Assembly (NCBI GenBank): GCA_015233285.1
Contig: JADFYA010000020.1
Span: 1 to 5,210, forward strand
From: Deltaproteobacteria bacterium
Lineage (GTDB): Bacteria; Desulfobacterota; JADFXK01
Length of the DNA stretch: 5,210 nucleotides
Reading direction: 5' to 3'
Shown here: one piece after another, positions 1-5,210 of the stretch
Layout of the letters: each line of letters opens with the position of its first letter
How positions within the stretch are numbered: position 1 is the stretch's first letter
Notes under the pieces: generated by a model
Databases searched by the model: none
What the model saw: only the letters and a program-made list of their open reading frames with translations
Told to the model about the DNA's origin: nothing
Made by a program: the position numbers and the translations under genes

Positions 1-883
1 CGTAGACCGATTCATACCCAGCGACGATATAGGGCAGAAAGAAAGGAGCCAAATAGTTGGGCCCGGCATTCAGCAAGGCATTGCGCATTACGTCAGACAA
101 AGAATACGGTCCATCTAATGGCGCGGCGGCGGAAACCTTGAATTCACCGACACAATTCATCTGAATTTCTTTAGCCGTGACCATGGTGGCATATCCCCCT
201 TCGGAATAACCGATGAGAAAGATTCGGCCGTCCCAGGTGATGGCGTTCTGTTGAGTTTGAATAATGCTCCTGGCCGCTCTGATCAAATCGACGACGGAAT
301 AGGCCAAACTGGCATGGCAATAGGGTTGCGGATCGGTATTATCGCCCAGACCGGGGTAATCGGCAGCTACGGCGATGAATCCTGTGGCGGCGAATGCCGC
401 GGCGATTCTCCCAGTCATATCTGGATCGTCAAATTCCGTGACGGAGGGCGGCTTATCCCTCGGCACCTGGGTGGGATGTTGAATGGAGATGATCGGCGCC
501 GAGATGGAGTTGCCGGTCTTTGATTTCGGGATAACCAGCAACCCGGTGACGGTGATGCGCTGGCCGGCAGCGTTAATAGTGGTATAGGTCACCTTTTGGC
601 CTTGCACATCTAACATGAACTCCGGGGCCAGTTGATTCCAGAGATAAGTCCAGGCCTCCAGCCAGGTACTGTATGCGCTGTCCTGGGCCTGATCTTGCCC
701 GAGGTCATGCACCGGCCTTTGAAGTGCGGAGAGAAGATTTTGCGCCGGATGCGCATAGCTGAGTTCAACCTTAACCACGTTCCCCCTGACTGGGGTAGAA
801 TCATTAGAGCCACAGCCGATAAAGAAGGCCAATAAGGCCGCGGTTAATATAAGAACCGGCCAGCGTCGTTCCGTTATCTTCAT
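1..883 (-). CDS. Alpha/beta hydrolase lipoprotein, secretory-lipase type (C-terminus beyond window)
   Basis: The frame is open from the ATG at 883 down to the window edge (294 codons, no stop), so the C-terminus is missing only because the window ends. A basic N-terminus (MKITERR) and a hydrophobic stretch (residues 9-23) end in Phe-Ile-Gly-Cys24, a lipoprotein signal peptide; Phe at -3 is tolerated but not typical. Gly at +2 gives no inner-membrane retention signal, so outer-membrane anchoring is plausible. Fold landmarks are QHPTQ (135-139), like the QHGT element of secretory lipases, DYPGLGD (175-181), and the nucleophile elbow GYSEGGY with catalytic Ser227. LDGPYSLSD (256-264) is the segment that often follows the elbow in this family. 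The catalytic Asp and His should lie in the missing part. It probably cleaves an ester or peptide at the cell surface; the substrate is unknown. It lies 144 bp downstream of the amidohydrolase on the same strand and may share its transcript. Confidence 0.85.
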   Translation of the reverse strand, partial: MKITERRWPVLILTAALLAFFIGCGSNDSTPVRGNVVKVELSYAHPAQNLLSALQRPVHDLGQDQAQDSAYSTWLEAWTYLWNQLAPEFMLDVQGQKVTYTTINAAGQRITVTGLLVIPKSKTGNSISAPIISIQHPTQVPRDKPPSVTEFDDPDMTGRIAAAFAATGFIAVAADYPGLGDNTDPQPYCHASLAYSVVDLIRAARSIIQTQQNAITWDGRIFLIGYSEGGYATMVTAKEIQMNCVGEFKVSAAAPLDGPYSLSDVMRNALLNAGPNYLAPFFLPYIVAGYESVY

Positions 884-1027
884 ATGTTCTCCTTATGTCT
901 CTTGCAAGGTTTCAGTTGAATGCCGCCGATGAGCCGGTTGAGCAGTCGTCCAGCTCCCGTTTTTGTCAGAGTAAATGACTCGGAACGATCCGGCGGACCG
1001 GATTAAGTCAGATCTCCCTATTGGGGA
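884..1027 (-). other. Intergenic gap between the two lipoprotein genes
   Basis: This 144-bp gap holds a small perfect dyad, ATCCGG and CCGGAT (988-993 and 998-1003), with a 4-base loop. It starts 25 bases past the amidohydrolase stop. No run of T follows it on the minus strand, so it is not a convincing intrinsic terminator. I see no good -35/-10 pair. Read-through from the amidohydrolase gene into the hydrolase gene is therefore plausible but not proven. Confidence 0.4.
888..893 (-). promoter_or_regulatory. Ribosome binding site of the alpha/beta hydrolase gene
   Basis: AGGAGA on the minus strand ends four bases before the ATG at 883. It supports that start, which also gives a compact lipoprotein signal peptide. 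Confidence 0.7.
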
Positions 1028-2827
1028 TTACCACGACTGCTTCACGCCGGACAAGTACGTCTCCAGCACCTTGATATTTATGATATCATTGGGGTCTGTA
1101 GTTCGGGGATTCTTTTCGAGAACCACAAAGTCGGCTAATTTTCCCACTTCCAAGCTGCCTAATTTGTCGTCGCTGAAAAGTTGATACGCGGCATCTAGAG
1201 TTACGGCCCGAATTGCCTCATCAACGGAGATGCGTTGATCCGGCCCAAGCACTTGTTGGGGTGAGGCCTGCCACAGCCGAGGCACGCCGTTGGTGATGTA
1301 CCGGAGCGGTTCAAATGGCGACACCGGTGAGTCGCTGTGGAAAGCAAAACGGACCCCGCGCTGGCGCAGAGATCCGGTGGGGTCAATCCGCTGCGCCCGG
1401 GCCGGACCAATAATCTGGTTATTGAAGGCCGCCCCCCAGAAAAACACATGGCCAATAGTCATACTGGGGGTTATCCCCAATTGTTTGACCAGATCACACT
1501 GGGCGTCCGTGGTCACGGTAAAATGCTCAATTCGCAGGCGGCGGGTTTCGGGATGGGGATTTCCGGCGAGGAGCTGACTATAAATTCCCAGTACCTGGTT
1601 AATGGTCCGGTCACCATTGGCGTGGATCGAGACTTGCCAACCAGTGTCGAAGTACTTCTTGACTTGACTCAAGAAAGCAGCCGTATCCGGATAATCAAGC
1701 GAACCCGTGTTGCTCGTTCCGGCCGGATAGGTATAGGGTTGGTTGAGGGCGGCGGTCAGCCCTTGGGTCGAGCCGTCGGCAACATATTTGACCCCGACGT
1801 ATCTTAATCGGTCATCCCCCTGATTCAGGGTCACTGGATTGGGGGTTGGAATTGAGGGACCGTAAAGGTAAGCCCGAATCCGAATCGGTGTCGTCGGGTC
1901 CGCGGCCAGGCCCTGGAGTAGATTACGCTCCAGGTCAAAACCCAGGGTTGGTCCGAGAGATATCTCGGCTGAGGTAGTAATCCCTTTAGCCGCCAGTTGC
2001 TTGGACAGTTTTTTCAAGGCCGCGGCGATATCGTTTTGTGAGGGTAACGGCATTTTGGCCTGAAAAGCCACAAAGGACGAGAGTTCCTGAAGCTCACCGG
2101 TCAAATTGCCGTTGGCGTCTTTGACATATTTCCCGCCTTCCGGGTCCGGAGTGCTGTTGGTGATCCCGGCCAGTTCAAAAGCCTTGTGGTTGACATAGGC
2201 GATGTGTCCGGATTGATTTAAAATAAATATCGGAACGGTGGCCGAAACCTGGTCTAATGTATTTGCGTCCAGAGCCGCCATGAAAGGAGTGGTCCGGGAT
2301 GGATCCACCCCGAATCCGGTTAACCATCCACCTGGCGGAACATTGGGTAAGAGAGCCTTCAGCTTCTGAACGATCTGGTCAAGTGTGTCATAATTCGCCG
2401 TCCAGTTAGACAGATACGGGGTCAAAATGGTTTGGACCGCGGTACCTACGATATGGACATGGGGTTCCACAAATCCGGGCATCAGGGTGTGACCGGCCAG
2501 ATCGACAATTTTGGTCCTGGCGCCAAGGGTGGAATCTTTGATCGTTTTTTCATCACCCACCGCCATGATCAGACCGTCCTTGACCGCAATGGCTTGAGCC
2601 TCAGGCATATCTGGATTTACAGTCACGATAGGTCCACCCGTGAAGATGGTATCGGCCTTGGGGGTGGTGCTGTTGCTTCCACAGCCGTGACTTAAAAAAA
2701 CCAGAAAGATCATCATTACTAGAATAGGTGAAGATATATTTATCTTACCACCAGTAGTTATACTCCAAATCGAAACTTTCCCGGCCTGATTGGCCAGTTC
2801 CCCACAAATCCAACGATGTCCTTGCAT
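1028..2827 (-). CDS. Exported amidohydrolase, YtcJ / amidohydrolase-3 type, predicted lipoprotein
   Basis: A 599-residue metal-dependent hydrolase of the family that contains YtcJ and N-substituted formamide deformylase; it hydrolyses an amide or related bond of unknown substrate. Expected metal and active-site positions, numbered from the ATG at 2827, are HVH in PGFVEPHVH (His123, His125), Lys347 in GVKYVADGS, His402 in SIHANGD, His435 in RIEHF and Asp499 in HSDSP. The usual C-terminal strand GKLADFVVLEKNP (562-574) rebuilds the small beta-sandwich domain with the N-terminal DTIFTGGPIVTVNP segment. Near residues 35-49 a hydrophobic stretch ends in SHGC49, then GSNSTTP, so it is probably lipid-anchored outside the cytoplasm. 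The ATG at 2869 would add 14 residues, but the Shine-Dalgarno site favours 2827. Oddities are about 34 residues ahead of the hydrophobic core, long for a signal peptide, and a weak lipobox (Ser at -3, His at -2). Family assignment is firm; export is an inference. Confidence 0.9.
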   Translation of the reverse strand: MQGHRWICGELANQAGKVSIWSITTGGKINISSPILVMMIFLVFLSHGCGSNSTTPKADTIFTGGPIVTVNPDMPEAQAIAVKDGLIMAVGDEKTIKDSTLGARTKIVDLAGHTLMPGFVEPHVHIVGTAVQTILTPYLSNWTANYDTLDQIVQKLKALLPNVPPGGWLTGFGVDPSRTTPFMAALDANTLDQVSATVPIFILNQSGHIAYVNHKAFELAGITNSTPDPEGGKYVKDANGNLTGELQELSSFVAFQAKMPLPSQNDIAAALKKLSKQLAAKGITTSAEISLGPTLGFDLERNLLQGLAADPTTPIRIRAYLYGPSIPTPNPVTLNQGDDRLRYVGVKYVADGSTQGLTAALNQPYTYPAGTSNTGSLDYPDTAAFLSQVKKYFDTGWQVSIHANGDRTINQVLGIYSQLLAGNPHPETRRLRIEHFTVTTDAQCDLVKQLGITPSMTIGHVFFWGAAFNNQIIGPARAQRIDPTGSLRQRGVRFAFHSDSPVSPFEPLRYITNGVPRLWQASPQQVLGPDQRISVDEAIRAVTLDAAYQLFSDDKLGSLEVGKLADFVVLEKNPRTTDPNDIINIKVLETYLSGVKQSW

Positions 2828-2835
2828 ATCATTTA

Positions 2836-2840
2836 CTCCT
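2836..2840 (-). promoter_or_regulatory. Ribosome binding site that selects the 2827 start of the amidohydrolase
   Basis: AGGAG, within GAGAGGAGT, lies eight bases before the ATG at 2827. It falls between the two candidate starts, after the ATG at 2869, so it supports the shorter form. No convincing -35/-10 pair was found upstream on the minus strand. Confidence 0.65.
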
Positions 2841-3162
2841 CTCGTATAAAGATAACTAATGGATGGCATAATTCTGCAACTATGTCTAATTTTGGAGTAT
2901 TATGTTTCTCTTTCTAAGTGACAGGAAGACCCGATGGTTATCACTCTGGGTCCACTCTATTTAGGAGAGCTTCCATACCAGAGACTGGCCGAGACAGCGC
3001 TGCTAAAAATATCTCAGGCTGGGACATAGTGACGGATGATGTTTTTCCCTTAATCTGAAGAACAAAGAAACGTTTTACCTGAACTCATTACTTAAAATTA
3101 TTTTGTCGGCCTGTCCCATGCATTTAATTACTTTTAAACTTGGCCATGAAGATAAAGCGAGC

Positions 3163-3180
3163 CAGAATATTTAGATTCTG
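3163..3180. repeat. Short inverted repeat CAGAAT / ATTCTG
   Basis: Perfect 6-bp arms at 3163-3168 and 3175-3180 with a 6-base AT-only-but-one loop. The same six-base pairing recurs inside the longer stem at 3618-3644. It is short enough to be chance in AT-rich DNA. Confidence 0.3.
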
Positions 3181-3285
3181 TGTGTTAGCTGGCTAAAAGC
3201 ATCTTACCAAAGGCTACATACCTCTATATGTTGTATACTATTCAATTCAAAAGCTGCTAATGATGGTTTCAAAAGGATGATGAAT

Positions 3286-3332
3286 AGCCCTGATGGCCTG
3301 TTAACGGATTTAGGGCTTGCCAGTCACTGGCA
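3286..3332. repeat. Two directly adjacent inverted repeats
   Basis: AGCCCT (3286-3291) pairs with AGGGCT (3312-3317) across a 20-base loop. Immediately next to it, TGCCAGT (3318-3324) and ACTGGCA (3326-3332) form a 15-bp dyad with a single central C. As RNA these would be two abutting hairpins; as DNA the second is a good operator-like palindrome. No gene lies beside them, so no role can be given. Confidence 0.5.
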
Positions 3333-3437
3333 GAGGTCATAAGGTGAAATACCCATATGTAAGTTGGCTAGTTGATGCAAATTGGGGAACTGTTGGGGAG
3401 GGCGTATTAATCATAACCTATAAGTAAAACCCCATAG

Positions 3438-3454
3438 CTCTTAGGAGCTAAGAG
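3438..3454. repeat. Hairpin-forming inverted repeat CTCTTAG / CTAAGAG
   Basis: Perfect 7-bp arms (3438-3444 and 3448-3454) enclose a 3-base loop GAG. An alternative 5-bp pairing AGCTC/GAGCT overlaps it (3436-3449). No T-run follows on either strand, so it is not an obvious terminator. Confidence 0.45.
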
Positions 3455-3617
3455 GGCTGCCATGTTAACTGTCCTTCTGTCTCTCAGCGCCTCCTCCTCT
3501 GTCAACAAGGGTTATCTTGTACTGGAACATATTGCTTTTCCCAGGCTGACCAATAAGTCGGCGATTTACCTTCTGCTGAACGCAAGTAGTAATGTTTTCT
3601 GAGAGTTAATTACAATT

Positions 3618-3644
3618 AAAATTCTGGTTTGTCAACAGAATTTT
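3618..3644 (+). terminator. Possible orphan intrinsic terminator or AT-rich hairpin
   Basis: Perfect 9-bp arms AAAATTCTG (3618-3626) and CAGAATTTT (3636-3644) enclose a 9-base loop, and TTCGTTTT follows on the plus strand. The stem is AT-rich, so termination would be weak, and no gene ends just upstream. On the minus strand the loop and arm include a perfect TTGACA, but no matching -10 lies at the right distance. Confidence 0.3.
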
Positions 3645-3798
3645 TTCGTTTTGATCATTCTACTGATGTGTTCCGGATCTATTATTCAAAAAGCATAATT
3701 TATATTTTTAGTAACATATTTTTGATATTATAATTACTGGCCCACCTTAGCGCCAAATGTCACGGATTTTAACCTGGGCTTTACTCGGAATAATTCTA

Positions 3799-3849
3799 GG
3801 CCATTTTTCCTGGTTGGAATGGCCATTCTAGATCAAAGCCCTATGGCCA
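3799..3849. repeat. GGCCA cluster around a 12-bp perfect palindrome
   Basis: GAATGGCCATTC (3817-3828) reads identically on both strands. GGCCATT (3799-3805) and AATGGCC (3818-3824) form an inverted repeat. ATGGCCA occurs at 3819-3825 and again at 3843-3849. The GGCCA motifs start at 3799, 3821 and 3845, spaced 22 and 24 bp, roughly two helical turns. This could be a binding site for a dimeric DNA-binding protein; the nearest candidate is the helix-turn-helix protein about 170 bp downstream. Confidence 0.4.
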
Positions 3850-4022
3850 ATAATTATCGAATAAAGGAGACATAGTCATATAGCAGGGCAACAGACCCTT
3901 TTTAAAACCTCAATAGGAGGAGCCTTGAAAGAAAATGATTGTGGTTGATTAGTCAAAATTCTAGAGTTTAGTGAATATTGTCAATTTGTTGAACATTATT
4001 TCCCAATTCTTTCCCTGGCCGG

Positions 4023-4304
4023 GTGGATCAGTTGAGCGGTCAGCTAGTTCACCTGAATAATGAAAAATTAGTTGAACGATGGAGAATGTGTGAAAATACC
4101 CTTAGAAAAATGCGACAGAGAGGTCAAGCACCTTATTTAATACTGCCAGGTTGCCGAAATATCCTATACCCCCTCCAAAAAATTTTAGAGCTGGAGCGGA
4201 CTAAGATCATAAAAATCAAGGGCGCTAACGAAAATTACACCGACAAAAAACGAAGGAAAGAGCAAGAGATATCTTCCAACTCGAATCGAGATTGGAGGAT
4301 ATAG
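4023..4304 (+). CDS. Small helix-turn-helix protein, MerR/excisionase type
   Basis: A 93-residue protein. Residues 8-58 match the helix-turn-helix domain of excisionase-like and MerR-like small DNA-binding proteins. LNNEKLVERWRMCENTLRK (11-29) gives the two helices, QRGQAPYL (32-39) is the turn into the wing, and LPGCRNILYPLQKILELE (41-58) is the wing and closing helix. Met30 replaces the common Trp. The rest is Lys/Arg/Asn-rich and shows no fold. The likely start is GTG (4023), with TTG at 4032 as the alternative. An in-frame TGA at 3990 limits the upstream extent, and no clear Shine-Dalgarno site is present, so expression may be weak. Such proteins direct excision or regulate genes of phages and integrative elements. 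Its place upstream of a probable replication gene fits that. The end may not be original: the frame breaks discussed for the next stretch could have replaced its true tail. Confidence 0.65.
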   Translation: MDQLSGQLVHLNNEKLVERWRMCENTLRKMRQRGQAPYLILPGCRNILYPLQKILELERTKIIKIKGANENYTDKKRRKEQEISSNSNRDWRI

Positions 4305-4500
4305 CGCCAAGCAAGAAGGACCATCACGTGGCTATTTACAATGGCGGGTCTATTTCGGAATGGTGGTTAAAGGAGTAAGGATCAGCAAATCCTTATATAC
4401 ATAATCCGTTACGGAAGCCAGGCGGAAAAGGGATACACCTATAGAGGAGGTAAAGGAAGAAGATCAAATTAGCAAGCCTGAGCCACTTAGAGACGCCTAG
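4240..4500 (+). pseudogene. Frame-broken remnant of a small gene upstream of the replication gene
   Basis: This stretch has no intact gene, but protein-like text continues across frames. In the frame two bases ahead of the helix-turn-helix gene is ARDIFQLESRLEDIAPSKK, an amphipathic helix. It passes near 4315-4325 into the frame one base ahead as GPSRGYLQWRVYF, then VKGVRISKS. That frame meets TAA at 4402, reads on as SVTEARRKRDTPIEEVKEED, and stops at 4498-4500, just before the next gene's ATG. The pattern of a helix, then Gly-Tyr-x-x-Trp-Arg, then a Gly-x-Arg-x-x-x-Ser strand recalls small proteins found beside integrase and replication genes of mobile elements; that match is from memory and weak. 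At least one frameshift and one stop are needed to restore it. It could instead be a non-coding spacer. Confidence 0.35.
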
Positions 4501-4514
4501 CGCATGGCGCAGAG

Positions 4515-5186
4515 ATGTCGCCCGTCGCCCACAGAGTCTGGCAATATTTGCTAATCCGACAATTCCGGAACAAGGCTTCACATCACAGCCAGTCTCGAAT
4601 AGCCATAGACGTTCAATCCGAGCGATCGCAAGTGAACAGAGCCATAGCCGAACTAACGGCCTTGGGGCTACTCACTACCTCGCCGATGCCAGGCTCAAAC
4701 AGGCTGCTGTACGAAGCCCACAGAGAGCCTCAGCCGCACCAGCTGCAGCTAAGCCTGCCCGGAGTAGGGGTCGAAGACCCATCTGTGCGTGAACGCGCAC
4801 AGGAGTATGTGCGTAAACGCGCACAGGAGTATGTGCGTAAACGCGCACACAAATCAGAAAATGGCGCTTCCAACCACCCGATAACGCCGAAGAAATCAAA
4901 GCCGCTACTTCCGCCTAAAAGCAAAAGAAAAACAAATGAAAATAAAAACATAAGCGAAGACAATGGACGAACAGAAAAACGAAGGCCGGACCACGAGACG
5001 TGGATGCACAAGGTAGGCATAGAACGAAGAACAGCAAACAGCATCAGATCACGTTACAGCATAGAGCAGGTCGAACACGTCAAACAAACATACCAGAGAC
5101 AGTCGCAATCCGCCGCGGCCAAAGGGTCGCCGATCAACAACCCGGCCGGATACGTCATAAAGCTGTTTAGCGAGCTATTCGAATAG
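4515..5186 (+). CDS. Probable replication initiator: winged helix with internal repeats
   Basis: A 223-residue protein. Residues 1-68 read as a winged helix-turn-helix: helix VAHRVWQYLLIRQ, helix SQSRIAIDV, recognition helix ERSQVNRAIAELTALGLL (36-53), then a hairpin wing TTSPMPGSNRLLYEA. Residues 91-112 are an eight-residue repeat (VRxRAQEY twice, then VRKRAH). Residues 113-160 form a Lys/Asn-rich flexible linker. Residues 161-223 are helical and hold INNPAGYVIKLF, a motif common at the C-terminus of phage and plasmid replication initiators. The layout of DNA-binding head, linker over the repeats and partner-binding tail is that of lambda O, without obvious sequence identity. The start is ATG 4515; the in-frame TAG at 4488 excludes a longer form beyond a few residues. 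The Shine-Dalgarno site is weak (AGAG directly before the ATG). A transcriptional regulator remains possible. Confidence 0.6.
   Translation: MSPVAHRVWQYLLIRQFRNKASHHSQSRIAIDVQSERSQVNRAIAELTALGLLTTSPMPGSNRLLYEAHREPQPHQLQLSLPGVGVEDPSVRERAQEYVRKRAQEYVRKRAHKSENGASNHPITPKKSKPLLPPKSKRKTNENKNISEDNGRTEKRRPDHETWMHKVGIERRTANSIRSRYSIEQVEHVKQTYQRQSQSAAAKGSPINNPAGYVIKLFSELFE
4785..4848 (+). repeat. Three iteron-like 16-bp repeats at 24-bp spacing inside the replication gene
   Basis: The core GTGCGTRAACGCGCAC occurs at 4785-4800, 4809-4824 and 4833-4848. The only difference is G instead of A at the seventh base of copy 1. The 8-bp spacer AGGAGTAT is identical between copies 1-2 and 2-3, while the flanks outside differ. 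Each core is a hyphenated dyad (GTGCG and CGCAC arms), as in lambda iterons. The 24-bp period keeps the reading frame, so the array also encodes an eight-residue peptide repeat and may be only a coding repeat. Confidence 0.75.
4916..4953 (+). other. A-rich tract, candidate DNA unwinding element
   Basis: In 38 bp, 28 are A and 4 are T, with all purine bias on the coding strand. It starts 67 bp after the third iteron-like repeat, inside the linker-coding part of the gene. Strand-asymmetric AT-rich DNA beside iterons is where initiators open the helix. A Lys/Asn-rich linker coded by AAA/AAC codons would give the same composition, so this role is an inference. Confidence 0.4.
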
Positions 5187-5210
5187 CACGACGCAGTCGC
5201 CGAATCTCCA

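Larger units (their letters stand above)
2870..4022. other. 1.15-kb AT-rich stretch without a recognisable gene
   Basis: All six frames are dense with stops. No open frame here combines a start codon, a Shine-Dalgarno site and reasonable length. It is visibly richer in A and T than either flank, most strongly at 3600-3760. No tRNA, known riboswitch core, CRISPR repeat or transposase remnant was recognised. It holds several short perfect inverted repeats, listed separately. It separates the minus-strand lipoprotein genes from the plus-strand replication-type genes and could be the decayed edge of a mobile element. Confidence 0.6.

Noticed and set aside
988..1003. Intrinsic terminator after the amidohydrolase
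   Set aside because: The stem is only 6 bp and no T-run follows on the minus strand.
1337..1807. Plus-strand 156-codon open frame
   Set aside because: It lies wholly antisense to the amidohydrolase, which has clear family motifs along its length; it is a shadow frame.
2850..2935. Sigma-70 promoter for the amidohydrolase
   Set aside because: CATAAT and TATACG resemble -10 boxes, but neither has an acceptable -35 at 16-18 bp on the minus strand.
3465..3605. Minus-strand open stretch of 46 codons with protein-like composition (contains RRLIGQPGKSN)
   Set aside because: It has no start codon near its beginning and no Shine-Dalgarno site. The only internal ATG leaves about 20 residues, and I recognise no family. 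It may be a remnant but cannot be supported.
3960..4022. Promoter with TTGTCA as -35 for the helix-turn-helix gene
   Set aside because: The -35 is close to consensus, but nothing like TATAAT occurs 16-18 bp downstream; CATTAT is only 10 bp away.
4785..4848. CRISPR array
   Set aside because: The 16-bp repeats are separated by identical 8-bp spacers and lie inside an open reading frame; CRISPR spacers are longer and unique.
4675..5044. Minus-strand open frames of 74 and 104 codons opposite the replication gene
   Set aside because: Their Cys/Leu/Phe-rich, repeat-driven translations come from the complement of the 24-bp repeats and the A-rich tract. The plus-strand frame has a coherent winged helix and C-terminal motif.

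Overview
The window comes from a bacterium with lipid-anchored exported proteins, so most likely Gram-negative. The base composition is mixed, with no clear taxonomic marker. An environmental proteobacterium or desulfobacterial lineage would fit, but the sequence alone does not settle this. The window has two halves of different character.

Left half (1-2827), minus strand, roughly balanced GC: two exported lipoprotein enzymes in the same direction. Transcribed first is a 599-residue amidohydrolase of the YtcJ / amidohydrolase-3 type (1028-2827). After a 144-bp gap comes an alpha/beta hydrolase of the secretory-lipase type (start at 883, running off the left edge). Both carry almost the same sequence at the predicted lipidation site (Cys-Gly-Ser-Asn followed by Ser/Thr/Pro). 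This suggests a pair of surface or periplasmic hydrolases that may be co-transcribed. The substrates cannot be read from the sequence.

Middle (2828-4022): almost 1.2 kb of AT-rich DNA with no credible gene. It holds several short perfect inverted repeats: two adjacent dyads at 3286-3332, a hairpin at 3438-3454, a 9-bp stem at 3618-3644, and a cluster of GGCCA motifs around a 12-bp palindrome at 3817-3828. It may be a boundary or decayed edge between the chromosomal-type lipoprotein genes and a mobile replicon.

Right half (4023-5186), plus strand: what looks like a replication/control module of a phage, plasmid or integrative element. It begins with a small MerR/excisionase-type helix-turn-helix protein (GTG start at 4023). 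Next comes a stretch with the frame-broken remains of another small gene (about 4240-4500), then a 223-residue protein with an N-terminal winged helix and a C-terminal Asn-Pro-Ala-Gly-Tyr motif, as in replication initiators. Inside this last gene lie three 16-bp imperfect palindromes at exact 24-bp spacing, followed by an extremely A-rich tract. This layout resembles the phage lambda origin, whose iterons and AT-rich unwinding region lie inside the initiator gene O. The possible intragenic origin is the most interesting item in the window.
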